64,000 nucleotides of DNA from an uncultured Litoreibacter sp. (GTDB lineage Bacteria > Pseudomonadota > Alphaproteobacteria > Rhodobacterales > Rhodobacteraceae). Positions 34,543-43,791 of this stretch are shown here, piece by piece (position 1 is the first letter of the stretch; each line of letters opens with the position of its first letter). A program made the position numbers and the translations under genes. The notes beneath the pieces were generated by a model that saw only the letters and a program-made list of their open reading frames with translations, did no database searches and had not been told where the DNA came from. The stretch lies in contig CANMWQ010000001.1 of NCBI GenBank assembly GCA_947501685.1, forward strand, positions 372,001 through 436,000, in the 5' to 3' direction.

Positions 34543-35831
34543 TGGAGGCCCGCGCAATCATTGCTGCGATCCGCGACGGGGAGGGGCTGGACCCTGATGC
34601 AGCGCGCTGGTTTGGCGAAGCGCTGGCAGGCCCTGCGATCAGCGATGCGCAGGCCGGGGCCTTCGCGATGGCGGTGCGGTTGCGGGGGTTGAATGACGCG
34701 GCCCGCGTGGCGCTGACCGAAGGCATGCGCGACAGCGGCGATGTGCTGAACTGGGATTTGCCGGGGCCTGTGCTCGACAAGCATTCCACCGGCGGGGTGG
34801 GCGATCCGGTCTCGCTGATCCTGGCCCCCGCGCTGGCGGCCTGCGGGGCCTATGTGCCGATGATTTCGGGGCGCGGCTTGGGCCATACGGGCGGCACCTT
34901 GGACAAGCTGGAGGCCATCCCCGGCTATATTTGCGAGATCGGCCCGGCGCGGTTGGAGCACGTCATGCGCAATGTGGGCTGCGCCATTGTGGGGGCCACT
35001 GGGCGGGTGGCACCATCGGACAAACGGCTTTATGCGATCCGCGATGTGACGGCGAGCGTGGACAGCATCGACCTGATCACGGCGTCAATCCTGTCCAAAA
35101 AACTCGCCGCTGGGCTGGATGGCTTGGTGCTGGACGTGAAAACCGGCTCGGGCGCGTTCATGGCGCGGATGGAAGACGCAAAAGCGCTGGCGGGCGCGCT
35201 GGTCGGCGTGGCCAATGGGGCGGGGTGCAAGACCTCTGCGCTGATCACGGATATGTCGCAGCCGCTGGCCTCGGCGGCGGGCAACGCGGTGGAGATCCGC
35301 GCGGTGATGGAGGCGCTGACCGACCCAAAAGCACAGAGCCGGTTGCGCGAGGTTGTCATCGCTTTGGGCGGCGCAGTTTTGCAAGGCGCTGGGCTGCAAA
35401 ACGGCATTGAGGAGGCGCTGAACTCGGGCCGCGCGGCGGAGCTTTTTGCCAAGATGGTCCACGCCATGGGCGGCCCCGCGGATTTCGCAGAAAACTGGCA
35501 GCATGTCCTGCCGGAAGCCACGGTGCTGCGCGAGGTGAGCCTTGGAAAACCGGGCGTGATCAAGGGGATAGACACGCGCGCGCTGGGCGAGGCTGTGGTG
35601 CATCTGGGCGGCGGACGCTTGCGCGAGGCCGACCGGATTGACCCCGCCGTGGGGCTGTCGGCCATTGCGCGGATCGGTGACAAGGTGACGGCGAAAACGC
35701 CTGTCGCGATGGTGCATGCCTCTGACGAGGCGCGGGCGGAGCGCGCCGCGGCGGCGGTGCGCGCGGCGTTTAAGCTGGGCGCGACGGCAGTGCCTGCGCC
35801 CGCGCTGATCCATGCGCGGGTGACCCCGTGA
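34542..35831 (+). CDS. deoA: Thymidine phosphorylase
   Basis: A 429-residue pyrimidine-nucleoside phosphorylase that splits thymidine or deoxyuridine with phosphate to deoxyribose 1-phosphate. The signature DKHSTGGVGDPVSLILAP near residue 80 and the phosphate/substrate segment ILSKKLAAGLDGLVLDVKTGSGAFM near 183-207 are intact. Coupled at both ends: its start shares a base with the cdd stop (TGATG), and its stop overlaps the deoB GTG start. Confidence 0.95.
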   Translation: MEARAIIAAIRDGEGLDPDAARWFGEALAGPAISDAQAGAFAMAVRLRGLNDAARVALTEGMRDSGDVLNWDLPGPVLDKHSTGGVGDPVSLILAPALAACGAYVPMISGRGLGHTGGTLDKLEAIPGYICEIGPARLEHVMRNVGCAIVGATGRVAPSDKRLYAIRDVTASVDSIDLITASILSKKLAAGLDGLVLDVKTGSGAFMARMEDAKALAGALVGVANGAGCKTSALITDMSQPLASAAGNAVEIRAVMEALTDPKAQSRLREVVIALGGAVLQGAGLQNGIEEALNSGRAAELFAKMVHAMGGPADFAENWQHVLPEATVLREVSLGKPGVIKGIDTRALGEAVVHLGGGRLREADRIDPAVGLSAIARIGDKVTAKTPVAMVHASDEARAERAAAAVRAAFKLGATAVPAPALIHARVTP

Positions 35832-36961
35832 GAGCATTTCTGGTGGTGCTGGATTCCGCAGGCTGCGGCGGCGCGCCGGATGCGGCGGATTTCGGGGATG
35901 AGGGCGCGGACACGCTGGGACATATCCATGCGGAAGTAGGTCTGAACATGCCCAACCTGATGCGGCTGGGGCTGGGACAGGTCTTGGGCCTTGGCGGCCC
36001 GGCAGAAGGGCTTTTCGGTCGCGCGACGGAGCATTCTTTGGGCAAGGACACGCCCTCTGGCCATTGGGAATTGGCAGGCGTGCCGGTGCCGTGGGACTGG
36101 CACACGTTCCCCGATGAAACTCCCGCTTTCCCGGCTGAGATCACCGACCGCGTCGCGGCGTTTTGTGGGACAGAAGGCGTCCTTGGTAACTGCCATGCCT
36201 CCGGCACGCAGATCATCGAGGCGTTGGGCGCGCAGCATGTCGAGACGGGCCAGCCCATTTGCTACACTTCCGTGGACAGCGTGTTCCAGATTGCCGCGCA
36301 TGAGAAGAGTTTCGGCTTGGACAGGCTGCTGGATCTGTGTCGCCATATGGCTCCGGTTTTGCATGCGATGAAAGTCGGGCGGGTCATTGCGCGGCCCTTC
36401 ACAGGGGACGCGCAGACCGGGTTTCGGCGCACTGACAATCGGCGCGACTTTGCGATTGAAACGCCTTCGCCGACGCTGTTGGATTGGGCCAAGGCCGACG
36501 GGCGCGCCACCTATGCCATTGGAAAGATTAGCGATATTTTCTCAGGCAGAGGCGTCGATGACAGCCGCAAGGGCGCGGATAGCGTTTTGATGGGGCACAT
36601 GAAAGACCTTGTCCGCGACGCGGCGGAGGGCAGTTTCACCTTCGCCAATTTCGTGCAATTCGACACGGATTTTGGGCACCGACGCGACCCGCAAGGCTAT
36701 GCCGGGCATCTGGAATGGTTCGACAGTTGCCTGCCTGAGATTTTCCAGCATTTGCGCGAGGGCGACCTGATGATCTTCACCGCAGATCACGGCAATGACC
36801 CAACCTGGCGCGGCACGGATCACACGCGGGAACAGGTGCCGGTGATTGGCATCGGTGCGGGCGCGCGCGATATTGGCGTGGTGAATTTCGTCGATGTCGC
36901 GGCGAGCATCGCGGATCATTTGGGGCTGGCGGAGCGCGGGCCGGGCAGGAGCTTTCTATGA
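35828..36961 (+). CDS. deoB: Phosphopentomutase
   Basis: A 377-residue alkaline-phosphatase-fold mutase that turns (deoxy)ribose 1-phosphate into the 5-phosphate. Metal ligands are visible in VVLDSAGCGGAPDAADFGDEGADTLGH near the N-terminus and in FTADHGNDPTWRGTDHTREQVPV near 315. It begins with GTG at 35828, overlapping the deoA stop as GTGA; the protein alignment starts there (MRAFLVVLDS). Its stop overlaps the add start by ATGA. Confidence 0.95.
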   Translation: MRAFLVVLDSAGCGGAPDAADFGDEGADTLGHIHAEVGLNMPNLMRLGLGQVLGLGGPAEGLFGRATEHSLGKDTPSGHWELAGVPVPWDWHTFPDETPAFPAEITDRVAAFCGTEGVLGNCHASGTQIIEALGAQHVETGQPICYTSVDSVFQIAAHEKSFGLDRLLDLCRHMAPVLHAMKVGRVIARPFTGDAQTGFRRTDNRRDFAIETPSPTLLDWAKADGRATYAIGKISDIFSGRGVDDSRKGADSVLMGHMKDLVRDAAEGSFTFANFVQFDTDFGHRRDPQGYAGHLEWFDSCLPEIFQHLREGDLMIFTADHGNDPTWRGTDHTREQVPVIGIGAGARDIGVVNFVDVAASIADHLGLAERGPGRSFL

Positions 36962-37938
36962 CACCTTTGGTTGAGCTGCATTTGCATCTGGAGGGCGCGG
37001 CCCCTCCGGCGTTCATCCGAGGTCTGGCGCAGGAAAAGAGCGTCAATCTGGACGGCGTGTTCAACGAGGATGGCTCTTACAGGTTCGACAGTTTCGAGCA
37101 ATTCCTGCGCACCTACGAGGCCGCGACCACGGTGCTGACCGGGCCCGAGGAATTCCGCCGTTTGACCCAAGCGGTTTTGGAGCAATCCGCCGCGCAGGGC
37201 GTGATCTACACGGAGGCGTTTCTCAGCCCGAATTTCTGCGGCGGTGGCGATCTGGGCGCGTGGCGCGAATACCTCGCCGCGATCAAGGAAGCTGCCGACG
37301 CGGGCGAGCGCGATAGCGGGATCATCATGCGCGGCGTGGTCACCTGCATCCGCCATGAAGGGCCTGAGGCCGCCAAGCCCGACGCGCTTTGTGCGGCGGA
37401 AACCATGGGTGATTTCATCACCGGGTTCGGCATGGGCGGGGCAGAGGATGTGGGCCATCAGGGCGATTACGCCTATGCCTTTGACCTGGCGCGGGAGGCA
37501 GGCTTGCGACTGACCACACATGCGGGCGAATGGGGCGGTGCGGTCTCCGTCTGGGAGGCGGTGCGCGATTTGAGGGTGGAGCGGATCGGCCACGGTGTGC
37601 AGAGCATCGAGGACCCGGCACTGGTGGATCATCTCGCCGAAAACGAGATTGTTCTGGAGGTCTGCCCCGGCTCGAACGTGGCGCTGGGCGTGGTGCCAAA
37701 TTGGGCGGCGCACCCGATTGAGCGGCTGCGGGAGGCGGGTGTGAAAGTGACGGTGTCGACGGATGATCCTCCGTTTTTTCACACCAGCCTGACGCGGGAA
37801 TATGACATGTTGGCGGAAAGTTTTGGCTGGGACGCCGAGGTGATCCGAGACGTCAATATCACCGCCGCCAAAGCCGCGTTTTGCGATGCGGCGACCCAAG
37901 AAAAATTGCTGAAACAACTGGAGCCGAACCATGTCTGA
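36958..37938 (+). CDS. add: Adenosine deaminase
   Basis: A 326-residue amidohydrolase. Zn ligands and catalytic groups are visible: ELHLHLEGA at residues 5-13 (HxH), THAGEWGG near 182, RIGHGVQS near 205 and STDDPPFF near 265. It deaminates adenosine and deoxyadenosine to inosine forms. It overlaps deoB by 4 nt and upp by 8 nt. The genus also contains adenine deaminases of this fold, so adenine as the substrate is possible. Confidence 0.92.
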   Translation: MTPLVELHLHLEGAAPPAFIRGLAQEKSVNLDGVFNEDGSYRFDSFEQFLRTYEAATTVLTGPEEFRRLTQAVLEQSAAQGVIYTEAFLSPNFCGGGDLGAWREYLAAIKEAADAGERDSGIIMRGVVTCIRHEGPEAAKPDALCAAETMGDFITGFGMGGAEDVGHQGDYAYAFDLAREAGLRLTTHAGEWGGAVSVWEAVRDLRVERIGHGVQSIEDPALVDHLAENEIVLEVCPGSNVALGVVPNWAAHPIERLREAGVKVTVSTDDPPFFHTSLTREYDMLAESFGWDAEVIRDVNITAAKAAFCDAATQEKLLKQLEPNHV

Positions 37939-38563
37939 CCATCTGACCGTCGTTGACCACCCGCTGGTGCAACACAAGTTGACCCTGATGCGCGAGACCA
38001 GCACCTCGACGGCGGTGTTTCGTCAGCTCTTGCGCGAGATCAGCCAGTTTCTGGCCTATGAGGTGACGCGCAATCTACCGATGGAAACCAAGCGGATCGA
38101 GACCCCGATGGAGGCGATGGACGCACCGACTTTGGCCGGGCGCAAGCTGGCGCTGATCTCGATTCTGCGGGCGGGCAACGGGCTTTTGGACGGTATGCTG
38201 GAGCTGATCCCAAGCGCGCGCGTGGGCTTTGTGGGGCTCTACCGCGACGAGGAAACGCTGAAGCCGGTGCAGTATTATTTCAAAGTGCCGGACGCGCTGG
38301 ACGAGCGGATGGTGATCGCGGTGGACCCGATGCTGGCGACGGGGAATTCGTCGGTGGCGGCGATTGATTTGCTGAAACAGGCGGGGGCCACGAACATCCG
38401 GTTCCTCTGCCTTTTGGCAGCACCAGAGGGGATCGCCCGGATGAAAGAGGCGCACCCTGACGTGCCGATTGTGACAGCTTCGGTTGATAGCCATTTGAAC
38501 GAAAACGGATATATCGTGCCGGGTCTGGGTGACGCAGGCGACCGGATGTTTGGCACCAAATAG
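37931..38563 (+). CDS. upp: Uracil phosphoribosyltransferase
   Basis: A 210-residue type I PRTase that makes UMP from uracil and PRPP. The PRPP loop [21 protein letters not shown] near residue 130 and the C-terminal uracil-binding segment [19 protein letters not shown] are intact, with [20 protein letters not shown] at the N-terminus. It is the last gene of the five-gene salvage operon and completes conversion of cytidine/uridine bases to UMP. Confidence 0.95.
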   Translation: MSDHLTVVDHPLVQHKLTLMRETSTSTAVFRQLLREISQFLAYEVTRNLPMETKRIETPMEAMDAPTLAGRKLALISILRAGNGLLDGMLELIPSARVGFVGLYRDEETLKPVQYYFKVPDALDERMVIAVDPMLATGNSSVAAIDLLKQAGATNIRFLCLLAAPEGIARMKEAHPDVPIVTASVDSHLNENGYIVPGLGDAGDRMFGTK

Positions 38564-38655
38564 CAGGCTGGAAAAGCTGCGCCTATGTCGAATTCCGGGC
38601 TTTACGAAGCGGCGGGCAAAAGGCTAAGTTCCCACCACATATAGTGGGGACCAAC

Positions 38656-39150
38656 ATGCGCATATACAAACTGATGGCTGCGGCCTGTCTGACATTTGCA
38701 GCGAGCAACACCGCCGGTGTGGCCCAAACCTACAAAGGACCAGCCGAGCTGCCGCCTGCCTCTTACAGCGGCGCGCAGTTTGTGGACAGCCAGGGCTGCG
38801 TCTTCATCCGCTCGGGCTTTGACGGCAATGTCACCTGGGTGCCCCGCATCACCCGCGCGCGCGAGCAGCTCTGCGGTGTGCAGGTCAATTCCGTGCGGCG
38901 CAGCGCGCCTGTGGCGGCGGTGGCGCTGGCCAGCGCGTCCGTGTCGGGCAACACGTTTGTGGGGCCAAAATCCGCGCCGCGCAAAATCGCCGAGGCCCGC
39001 ACCATCCGGCCGCCGAAAGGCTACCGCGCGATCCGCGATATGGGCCGGTTGAACCCGCGCGCAGGCGTCGGCACGTTGGACGGCCGCGCGCAGATGCGCC
39101 GGATCTGGACCGACACGGTGCCACGTCGCTTGATTGCCGAAGAGAACTGA
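38656..39150 (+). CDS. Exported protein resembling the N-terminal part of Rhodobacterales SPOR-domain proteins
   Basis: A 164-residue protein with a signal peptide (residues 1-23, MRIYKLMAAACLTFAASNTAGVAQ). A conserved segment, PPASYSGAQFVDSQGCVFIRSGFDGNVTWVPRITRAREQLCG, with two Cys that may bond, follows. In relatives I recall, this module precedes a C-terminal SPOR (peptidoglycan-binding) domain; here the protein stops after a basic tail and no SPOR domain is visible. It may be a shortened paralogue. The start at 38656 has GGGGA 6 nt upstream; a GTG at 38644 is less likely. Confidence 0.7.
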   Translation: MRIYKLMAAACLTFAASNTAGVAQTYKGPAELPPASYSGAQFVDSQGCVFIRSGFDGNVTWVPRITRAREQLCGVQVNSVRRSAPVAAVALASASVSGNTFVGPKSAPRKIAEARTIRPPKGYRAIRDMGRLNPRAGVGTLDGRAQMRRIWTDTVPRRLIAEEN

Positions 39151-39179
39151 TTTTTCAGCGGGTCAGCCGACGCGGGCTA

Positions 39180-40196
39180 CTAGGTGCAAATGCCCTGCAG
39201 GCTGATCCAATCCCCATCTGACAAAAGCCGTGGCGCTTCTGCGCCGCGGAACGGGTCGGCCTCGATCAGGGGCAGGGTGGCCTCCCCTGTGACATCCACA
39301 CCGTAGGCAAATGGCGTGGCCGAGACGCGGGCGGATTTGAACAGGGCGATGATCGCGCTGTTATCCAGCGGCGGCTCGTCGGTTTTCAGCAAGGTCTCGG
39401 AATAGCTGGCCAGCCTGTCATTGGACATCTGGCCCGTGGTCAGCAGCTTGAACGTGGTCAGGAACCCGGCATGTTCCAGCAGCGGCACCATCGGGTCATG
39501 GTCGCGCCGGTCGCCAAGTGCCTTGAGCATGTAGCCTGCGGCCACATCGGGGCTGTCGTGATCTTCAACCAGCGTGGCATCAAGAAGCAGCAGGCGGCCC
39601 GGCAAGACCAGCGTGTCCCGCGTGCCCAGCTTGGGCACGACATAGGATTTGCGCAGCTTGCCTTGCAGGGCGCGGTTTTTCAGCCGGGCCAGCGCCGCCG
39701 TCCCGAGCGTGGCGCGGCAGGTGTCGCCGGTGATCCGTGTCATATGGCCCAAGAGGCTGGTGCCGATGGCCAGCCGCGTGCTTTCGGGCAGCACCGCGAC
39801 CGTGTTGCGCACCAAAGCGCCGGGCAGCCAGATCAGCCCGACAGCGAGCAAGACGGCGGCAATGCCGCCCGAGATCGCCAGCCGCAACCGGCCCGAATGC
39901 GGGCGGGTGCGTTCGATGAGTTTGCGGATTTTCTCCACGGCGTCGATCATTTCGGGGTCGGAAACTTCGAGCTCTTCCTCGGCATCGGCGGCGGGTTTGA
40001 ACAGCGCCGGGCGCTTGCCGGGATTGACCCGGTGGATAGCGGGCAGCGACCAATGGGCCAGAGGCGTGTCGCCCTTGTCGCGGATGATCAGGGAGGCGTC
40101 GCCAAAGCTGACCACCACATCGCGCCGCTGGGCCTGCCCGCTTTCGCGCCACAGCCCCATCGTCTCCAACCGGTCATATTTGTCGAGCGCCGTCAT
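39180..40196 (-). CDS. Conserved hypothetical one-TM protein
   Basis: A 338-residue protein that I cannot assign. Residues 1-100 are soluble and acidic at 70-85. One transmembrane helix sits at about 106-128 (LRLAISGGIAAVLLAVGLIWLPGALV). The C-terminal 200 residues contain GDTCRATLGTAALARL and a KLGTRDTLVLPGRLLLLDATLVEDHDSP stretch that resembles the HExxH-region neighbourhood of membrane-anchored peptidase-like proteins, but no HExxH is present. Probably a signal-anchored periplasmic domain. It stands alone, separated from the acyl-CoA synthetase upstream by repeat B copy 2. Confidence 0.6.
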   Translation of the reverse strand: MTALDKYDRLETMGLWRESGQAQRRDVVVSFGDASLIIRDKGDTPLAHWSLPAIHRVNPGKRPALFKPAADAEEELEVSDPEMIDAVEKIRKLIERTRPHSGRLRLAISGGIAAVLLAVGLIWLPGALVRNTVAVLPESTRLAIGTSLLGHMTRITGDTCRATLGTAALARLKNRALQGKLRKSYVVPKLGTRDTLVLPGRLLLLDATLVEDHDSPDVAAGYMLKALGDRRDHDPMVPLLEHAGFLTTFKLLTTGQMSNDRLASYSETLLKTDEPPLDNSAIIALFKSARVSATPFAYGVDVTGEATLPLIEADPFRGAEAPRLLSDGDWISLQGICT

Positions 40197-40269
40197 CTGT
40201 GCGGCTTGCCTGTTTATTGTTCTTGCTTGGGCGCAGCCTAGCGAGGAACGCAGGGCGGCTCAATTAAAA

Positions 40270-40367
40270 GGTGCGGCTGCGCCGCGCGTGATGATTTGCG
40301 TTCTTTGAGGACGTTCCGTCCTCAGCCACGCGGGCAAACTCCTGGAGAGTATTTTTGAAGCAGTGAT
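40270..40367 (+). repeat. Dispersed structured element B, copy 2
   Basis: The same layout as copy 1: hairpin 1 GCGGC-TGC-GCCGC, hairpin 2 GAGGACG-TTC-CGTCCTC (perfect 7-bp stem, different bases from copy 1), and the signature AGTATTTTTGAAGCAGTGAT. Read on the minus strand it begins 5 nt after the stop codon of the acyl-CoA synthetase gene, so it lies in that gene's 3' untranslated region. Confidence 0.85.
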
Positions 40368-40372
40368 GGGGG

Positions 40373-41998
40373 TCAGAGGGTTTTGGCTTGATTGCGCAGT
40401 TCGAATTTCTGGATTTTGCCAGTGGATGTTTTGGGCAGCTCCTGGAAGATCACCTGTTTGGGGGTTTTGAACCCGGCGAGCTTTGCGCGGGCATGGGCGA
40501 TCAGCGCGTCCGCGTCGGGTTTGGCACCGTCTTTCAGCTCGACAAAGGCGCAAGGGACCTCGCCCCACTTTTCATCGGGTTTGGCGACCACGGCGCAGAG
40601 GCTGACATCGGGGTGGGACATCAGCACGCCCTCCACCTCGACGGAGGAGACGTTTTCGCCGCCCGAGATGATGATATCCTTGGCGCGGTCGGCGATCTGG
40701 ATATGCGTATCAGGGTGCTGGACCGCGAGATCGCCGGAGTGGAAATACCCGCCCGAAAAGGCCTCACGGGTGGCGTCAGGGTTCTTGAGATAGCCTTTCA
40801 TCACCGCATTGCCGCGCATCACGATCTCGCCTTGGGTTGTGCTGTCCATCGGGGTCTGCGCGCCGGCCTCGTCCATGACGGTGACATGTTCCATCATCGG
40901 GAAGGCCACGCCCTGGCGGGATTTGAAGGCGGCTTTTTCCTCATCGGGGGCCGTGTCCAATGCGGGGTCCCAGATGTTCTCGGTGACATGGCCATAGGTT
41001 TCCGTCAGCCCGTAAACATGGGTGATGTTGAAGCCCAGCTTTTCGATCTTGGCCAGCGTGGCCGGAGCCGGGGGCGCGCCTGCGGTATAGACCTCGACGA
41101 TGTGGTCAAACGGCTTGCGTGCGCTGTCAGGCGAGTTGACGATCATGTTGAGTACGATGGGCGCGCCGCCGAAATGGGTGACGCCTTCCTCCGCGATGGC
41201 GGTGTAAATCGCCTCCGGGGTCACGTCGCGGCAGCAATGCACGGTGCCGCCCAGGACCGGCATCATCCAGGTGTGGTTCCAGCCATTGCAGTGAAACAGC
41301 GGCACGATGGCCAAGAACTTCGGATGCAGCTGCATGCGCCAGGAGATCACCGTGCCCATCGTCATCAAATACGCGCCGCGGTGGTGGTAGACCACGCCTT
41401 TGGGCCGCCCGGTGGTGCCCGACGTGTAATTCAGCGCGAGGCTTTCCCATTCATCCTCCGGCATCAGCCACGCAAAATTGGCGTCGCCGCCTGCCAGCAC
41501 GTCCTCATATTCGGGAAAGCGTCCGGTGGCGGGGAAGGTGCTTTGGGTGTCGGCCACCTCGATGATTTCAGGGCCATCGCCCTCGCAGGCCTCCTTGGCG
41601 GCTTCGGCCAGTGGCAGGAATTGCGTGTCACAAAGCACGATCCTGGCCTCGCCATGATCAAAAATATAGGCGACCGTATCCGTGTCGAGCCGCGTGTTGA
41701 TGGTGTTGAGCACCGCGCCGCAGGCGGGCACGCCGAAATGCGCTTCGGCCTGCGCAGGCAAGTTGGGGATCAGCGTGGCGACGACGTCGCCGGGTTTGAT
41801 GCCGCGCTGGTGCAGGGCGGAGGCGAGTTGGCTGACGCGCGCATGGTACTGCGCATAGCTGTAGCGGCGGGTGCCGTAGACCAAGGCCTCAATGTTCGGG
41901 AAGACGGTTTTGGCGCGGTTCAGATGGCTCAGCGGGGTGAGGGGCACGTAATTGGCCGCGCATTTGTCCAAGCCTGTTTCGTCTGACATCCAACCCAT
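40373..41998 (-). CDS. Acyl-CoA synthetase (AMP-forming), medium-chain or DmdB-like
   Basis: A 541-residue ANL-superfamily ligase. The ATP motif is LALNYTSGTTGRPKGVVYHHRG near residue 183, with VYGLTETYGHVTEN near 330, YFHSGDLAVQHPDTHIQIADRAKDIIISGGENVSSVEVE near 420-455, and the catalytic Lys in LPKTSTGKIQK near 528. Length and the N-terminal CAANYVPLTPLSHLNRA match the group that includes medium-chain fatty acyl-CoA ligases and the methylmercaptopropionate-CoA ligase DmdB of roseobacters. Which acid it activates is not decidable here; dmdC and dmdD are not adjacent. Confidence 0.88.
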   Translation of the reverse strand: MGWMSDETGLDKCAANYVPLTPLSHLNRAKTVFPNIEALVYGTRRYSYAQYHARVSQLASALHQRGIKPGDVVATLIPNLPAQAEAHFGVPACGAVLNTINTRLDTDTVAYIFDHGEARIVLCDTQFLPLAEAAKEACEGDGPEIIEVADTQSTFPATGRFPEYEDVLAGGDANFAWLMPEDEWESLALNYTSGTTGRPKGVVYHHRGAYLMTMGTVISWRMQLHPKFLAIVPLFHCNGWNHTWMMPVLGGTVHCCRDVTPEAIYTAIAEEGVTHFGGAPIVLNMIVNSPDSARKPFDHIVEVYTAGAPPAPATLAKIEKLGFNITHVYGLTETYGHVTENIWDPALDTAPDEEKAAFKSRQGVAFPMMEHVTVMDEAGAQTPMDSTTQGEIVMRGNAVMKGYLKNPDATREAFSGGYFHSGDLAVQHPDTHIQIADRAKDIIISGGENVSSVEVEGVLMSHPDVSLCAVVAKPDEKWGEVPCAFVELKDGAKPDADALIAHARAKLAGFKTPKQVIFQELPKTSTGKIQKFELRNQAKTL

Positions 41999-42068
41999 AT
42001 CCGGCCTCCCCCTCGTCCCTGTGACGCGTCAATTCGATGGACAGCGATAGTGCCTAAATGTCAGACAT

Positions 42069-43013
42069 ATGAAAAGAGGAAATAGAGCCGCCGCCATGAC
42101 CCGACCCCCCACCTTGCAGGCCGCAATTTTTGCCGTCACCGGCATGGCCCTGCTGGGCTTTATTGACAATTTCGTCAAGCTGTTGGCCCAAGAGGTGGGC
42201 CTGTGGCAATTCCACCTTGCCCGCAGCGCGATGGTTTTGGCGCTGCAGCTGCCTGTGGCAGTTCTGTTGGGCTGGCGGGTGCGGCCCCGGCGCTGGGGCG
42301 CGGTGGCCTTTCGCAGCTTTTGCGTGGCCACCGCGATGATCCTCTATTTCGGCGCCGTCGCGGTGCTGCCCATCGCCCAAGTGGGGGCGGGGCTGTTCAC
42401 CGCGCCGATTTTCGTGCTGGTGATCTCCGCGCTGTTTTACGGCATGCAGATCGGCCCGACCCGCAAACTGGCGGTTGCCCTTGGGTTCGGGGGCGTGTTG
42501 CTGCTGCTCAGGCCCGACGCGGGCAGTTTCACCGCCTTCTCGCTGATCCCGGTGCTGGCGGGGCTGTTTTACGGCTACGGCGCTGTTTGCACGCGGGTCT
42601 ATTGCGAGGGCGAGAGCACCGCCGCTTTGGTCACTGGCTTTTTCACGGTGCTAGGGCTGTGGGGGCTTTTGGGGGTGGCCTATTTCTGGGCCAGCGGAGC
42701 CGTCACCGACCCCAAGCTCGACGGGTTTTTCGGAACAGGCTGGCAGCCATGGACGCAAACGGGGCTTGTCGTGACTGTGGCTCAGGGCGCTGTCTCATTG
42801 GCGGGGATTGCCTGCCTGACGCGGGCCTACCAGATCGGGGAGGCCAGCCGGGTCGCGGTGTTTGAATACGCGTTTCTGATTTCGGCGGGCGGCTGGGCCT
42901 ATATCTTATGGGGGGAGGCACCGGACCTGATCGGCATCCTCGGCATGGGGCTGATCGTGCTGGCGGGCGTGGTGATCCTGATGCGCAGTGACACCAGCGC
43001 GCAGCCCGCATGA
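42069..43013 (+). CDS. EamA/DMT-family transporter
   Basis: A 314-residue membrane protein with about ten transmembrane helices in two EamA repeats (first from about residue 15, second from about residue 165). The drug/metabolite-transporter features VGAGLFTAPIFVLVISALF and AVFEYAFLISAGGWAYILWGEAP mark repeat ends. It probably exports or imports a small metabolite; the substrate is unknown. The start is uncertain: ATG at 42069, or ATG at 42096 (MTRPPTLQA). It overlaps the sulfotransferase gene by 4 nt (ATGA), so the two are co-translated. Confidence 0.85.
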   Translation: MKRGNRAAAMTRPPTLQAAIFAVTGMALLGFIDNFVKLLAQEVGLWQFHLARSAMVLALQLPVAVLLGWRVRPRRWGAVAFRSFCVATAMILYFGAVAVLPIAQVGAGLFTAPIFVLVISALFYGMQIGPTRKLAVALGFGGVLLLLRPDAGSFTAFSLIPVLAGLFYGYGAVCTRVYCEGESTAALVTGFFTVLGLWGLLGVAYFWASGAVTDPKLDGFFGTGWQPWTQTGLVVTVAQGAVSLAGIACLTRAYQIGEASRVAVFEYAFLISAGGWAYILWGEAPDLIGILGMGLIVLAGVVILMRSDTSAQPA

Positions 43014-43660
43014 TCTACTCGCGCAAACACAACTACGTCTTCATCCATATCCCGAAAACGGGGGGCAGCTCGATGGCGCGTGCGCTGGAGGCCCGCGCGG
43101 CCGCTGATGACATTATGCTGGGCGACACGCCAAAGGCGCTAAAGCGGCGGCATAGGGTCAAGGGCGTCGCGGCGGCGGGGCGGCTTTGGAAACATTCCAC
43201 GCTGAGTGACATTGTCGGGCTGGTCGCGCCCGAACAGATCGCGCAGGCGCGGGTGTTTACCATGGTGCGCAACCCGTGGGATCGGGTGGTCAGCTATTAC
43301 CACTGGCTGCGGGGGCAGGGGTTTGATCACCCGGCGGTGGGGCTGGCCAAGCGTCTGGAATTCAGCGCCTTCCTCAATCACCCCCGGATCAAGGCCAGTT
43401 TGGCGGCCCATCCCTACGCAAGTTACGTCTCGGACGCCCAAGGGGTCGAGCGCTGCGACCTGTTCGTGCGGCTTGAGCACCTGAGCGAGGACATTCCGCG
43501 GCTTGAGCGGCTGATCGGGCTGTCGATTGTGCCGCTTCCGCATGACAATCGCTCGGATCGCGAAAAATCCTATGCGTCTTATTATTCCAAGGAAGATCAA
43601 CATCTTGTGGGTGATCTGCTGCGGGAGGATATAGGTCGGTTCGGCTACCAATTCAGGTAG
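43010..43660 (+). CDS. Sulfotransferase family 2 protein
   Basis: A 216-residue PAPS-dependent sulfotransferase of the Sulfotransfer_2 type. The 5'-phosphosulfate loop is FIHIPKTGGSSMARAL at residues 11-26. The 3'-phosphate motif is FTMVRNPWDRVVSYYHWL near 83-100. The protein is short and soluble. Family members sulfate carbohydrates or other hydroxyl acceptors; the acceptor here is unknown. Coupling with the EamA transporter suggests a shared substrate or a surface-polymer role, which is inference. Confidence 0.85.
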   Translation: MIYSRKHNYVFIHIPKTGGSSMARALEARAAADDIMLGDTPKALKRRHRVKGVAAAGRLWKHSTLSDIVGLVAPEQIAQARVFTMVRNPWDRVVSYYHWLRGQGFDHPAVGLAKRLEFSAFLNHPRIKASLAAHPYASYVSDAQGVERCDLFVRLEHLSEDIPRLERLIGLSIVPLPHDNRSDREKSYASYYSKEDQHLVGDLLREDIGRFGYQFR

Positions 43661-43791
43661 GGGGACCCCTCTCGCAATTGTTCTCATTCTGGACACAGTT
43701 CGCCCCAAAATGGTCCCTTTGCTGCCGAACCCCTGTCGTCTTTTCCACGCATCAATGTCTAAATTGATGGAAAAAAGAGCAGGTGGGACTG

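Noticed and set aside
32155-34557. An 800-codon open frame on the minus strand opposite prpE and cdd
   Set aside because: It mirrors real genes with intact motifs on the plus strand; long antisense frames are a by-product of high GC, and the translation is rich in Arg, His and Gly without any domain.
40388-41986. A 532-codon plus-strand frame opposite the acyl-CoA synthetase
   Set aside because: The minus-strand protein has all ANL motifs; the shadow has none.
43686-43722. Possible fourth copy of element A before the Hint gene (CGCCCCAAAATGG, TCCCTTTGC)
   Set aside because: Only scattered words match and the two-box spacing is missing, so it was left out of the family.
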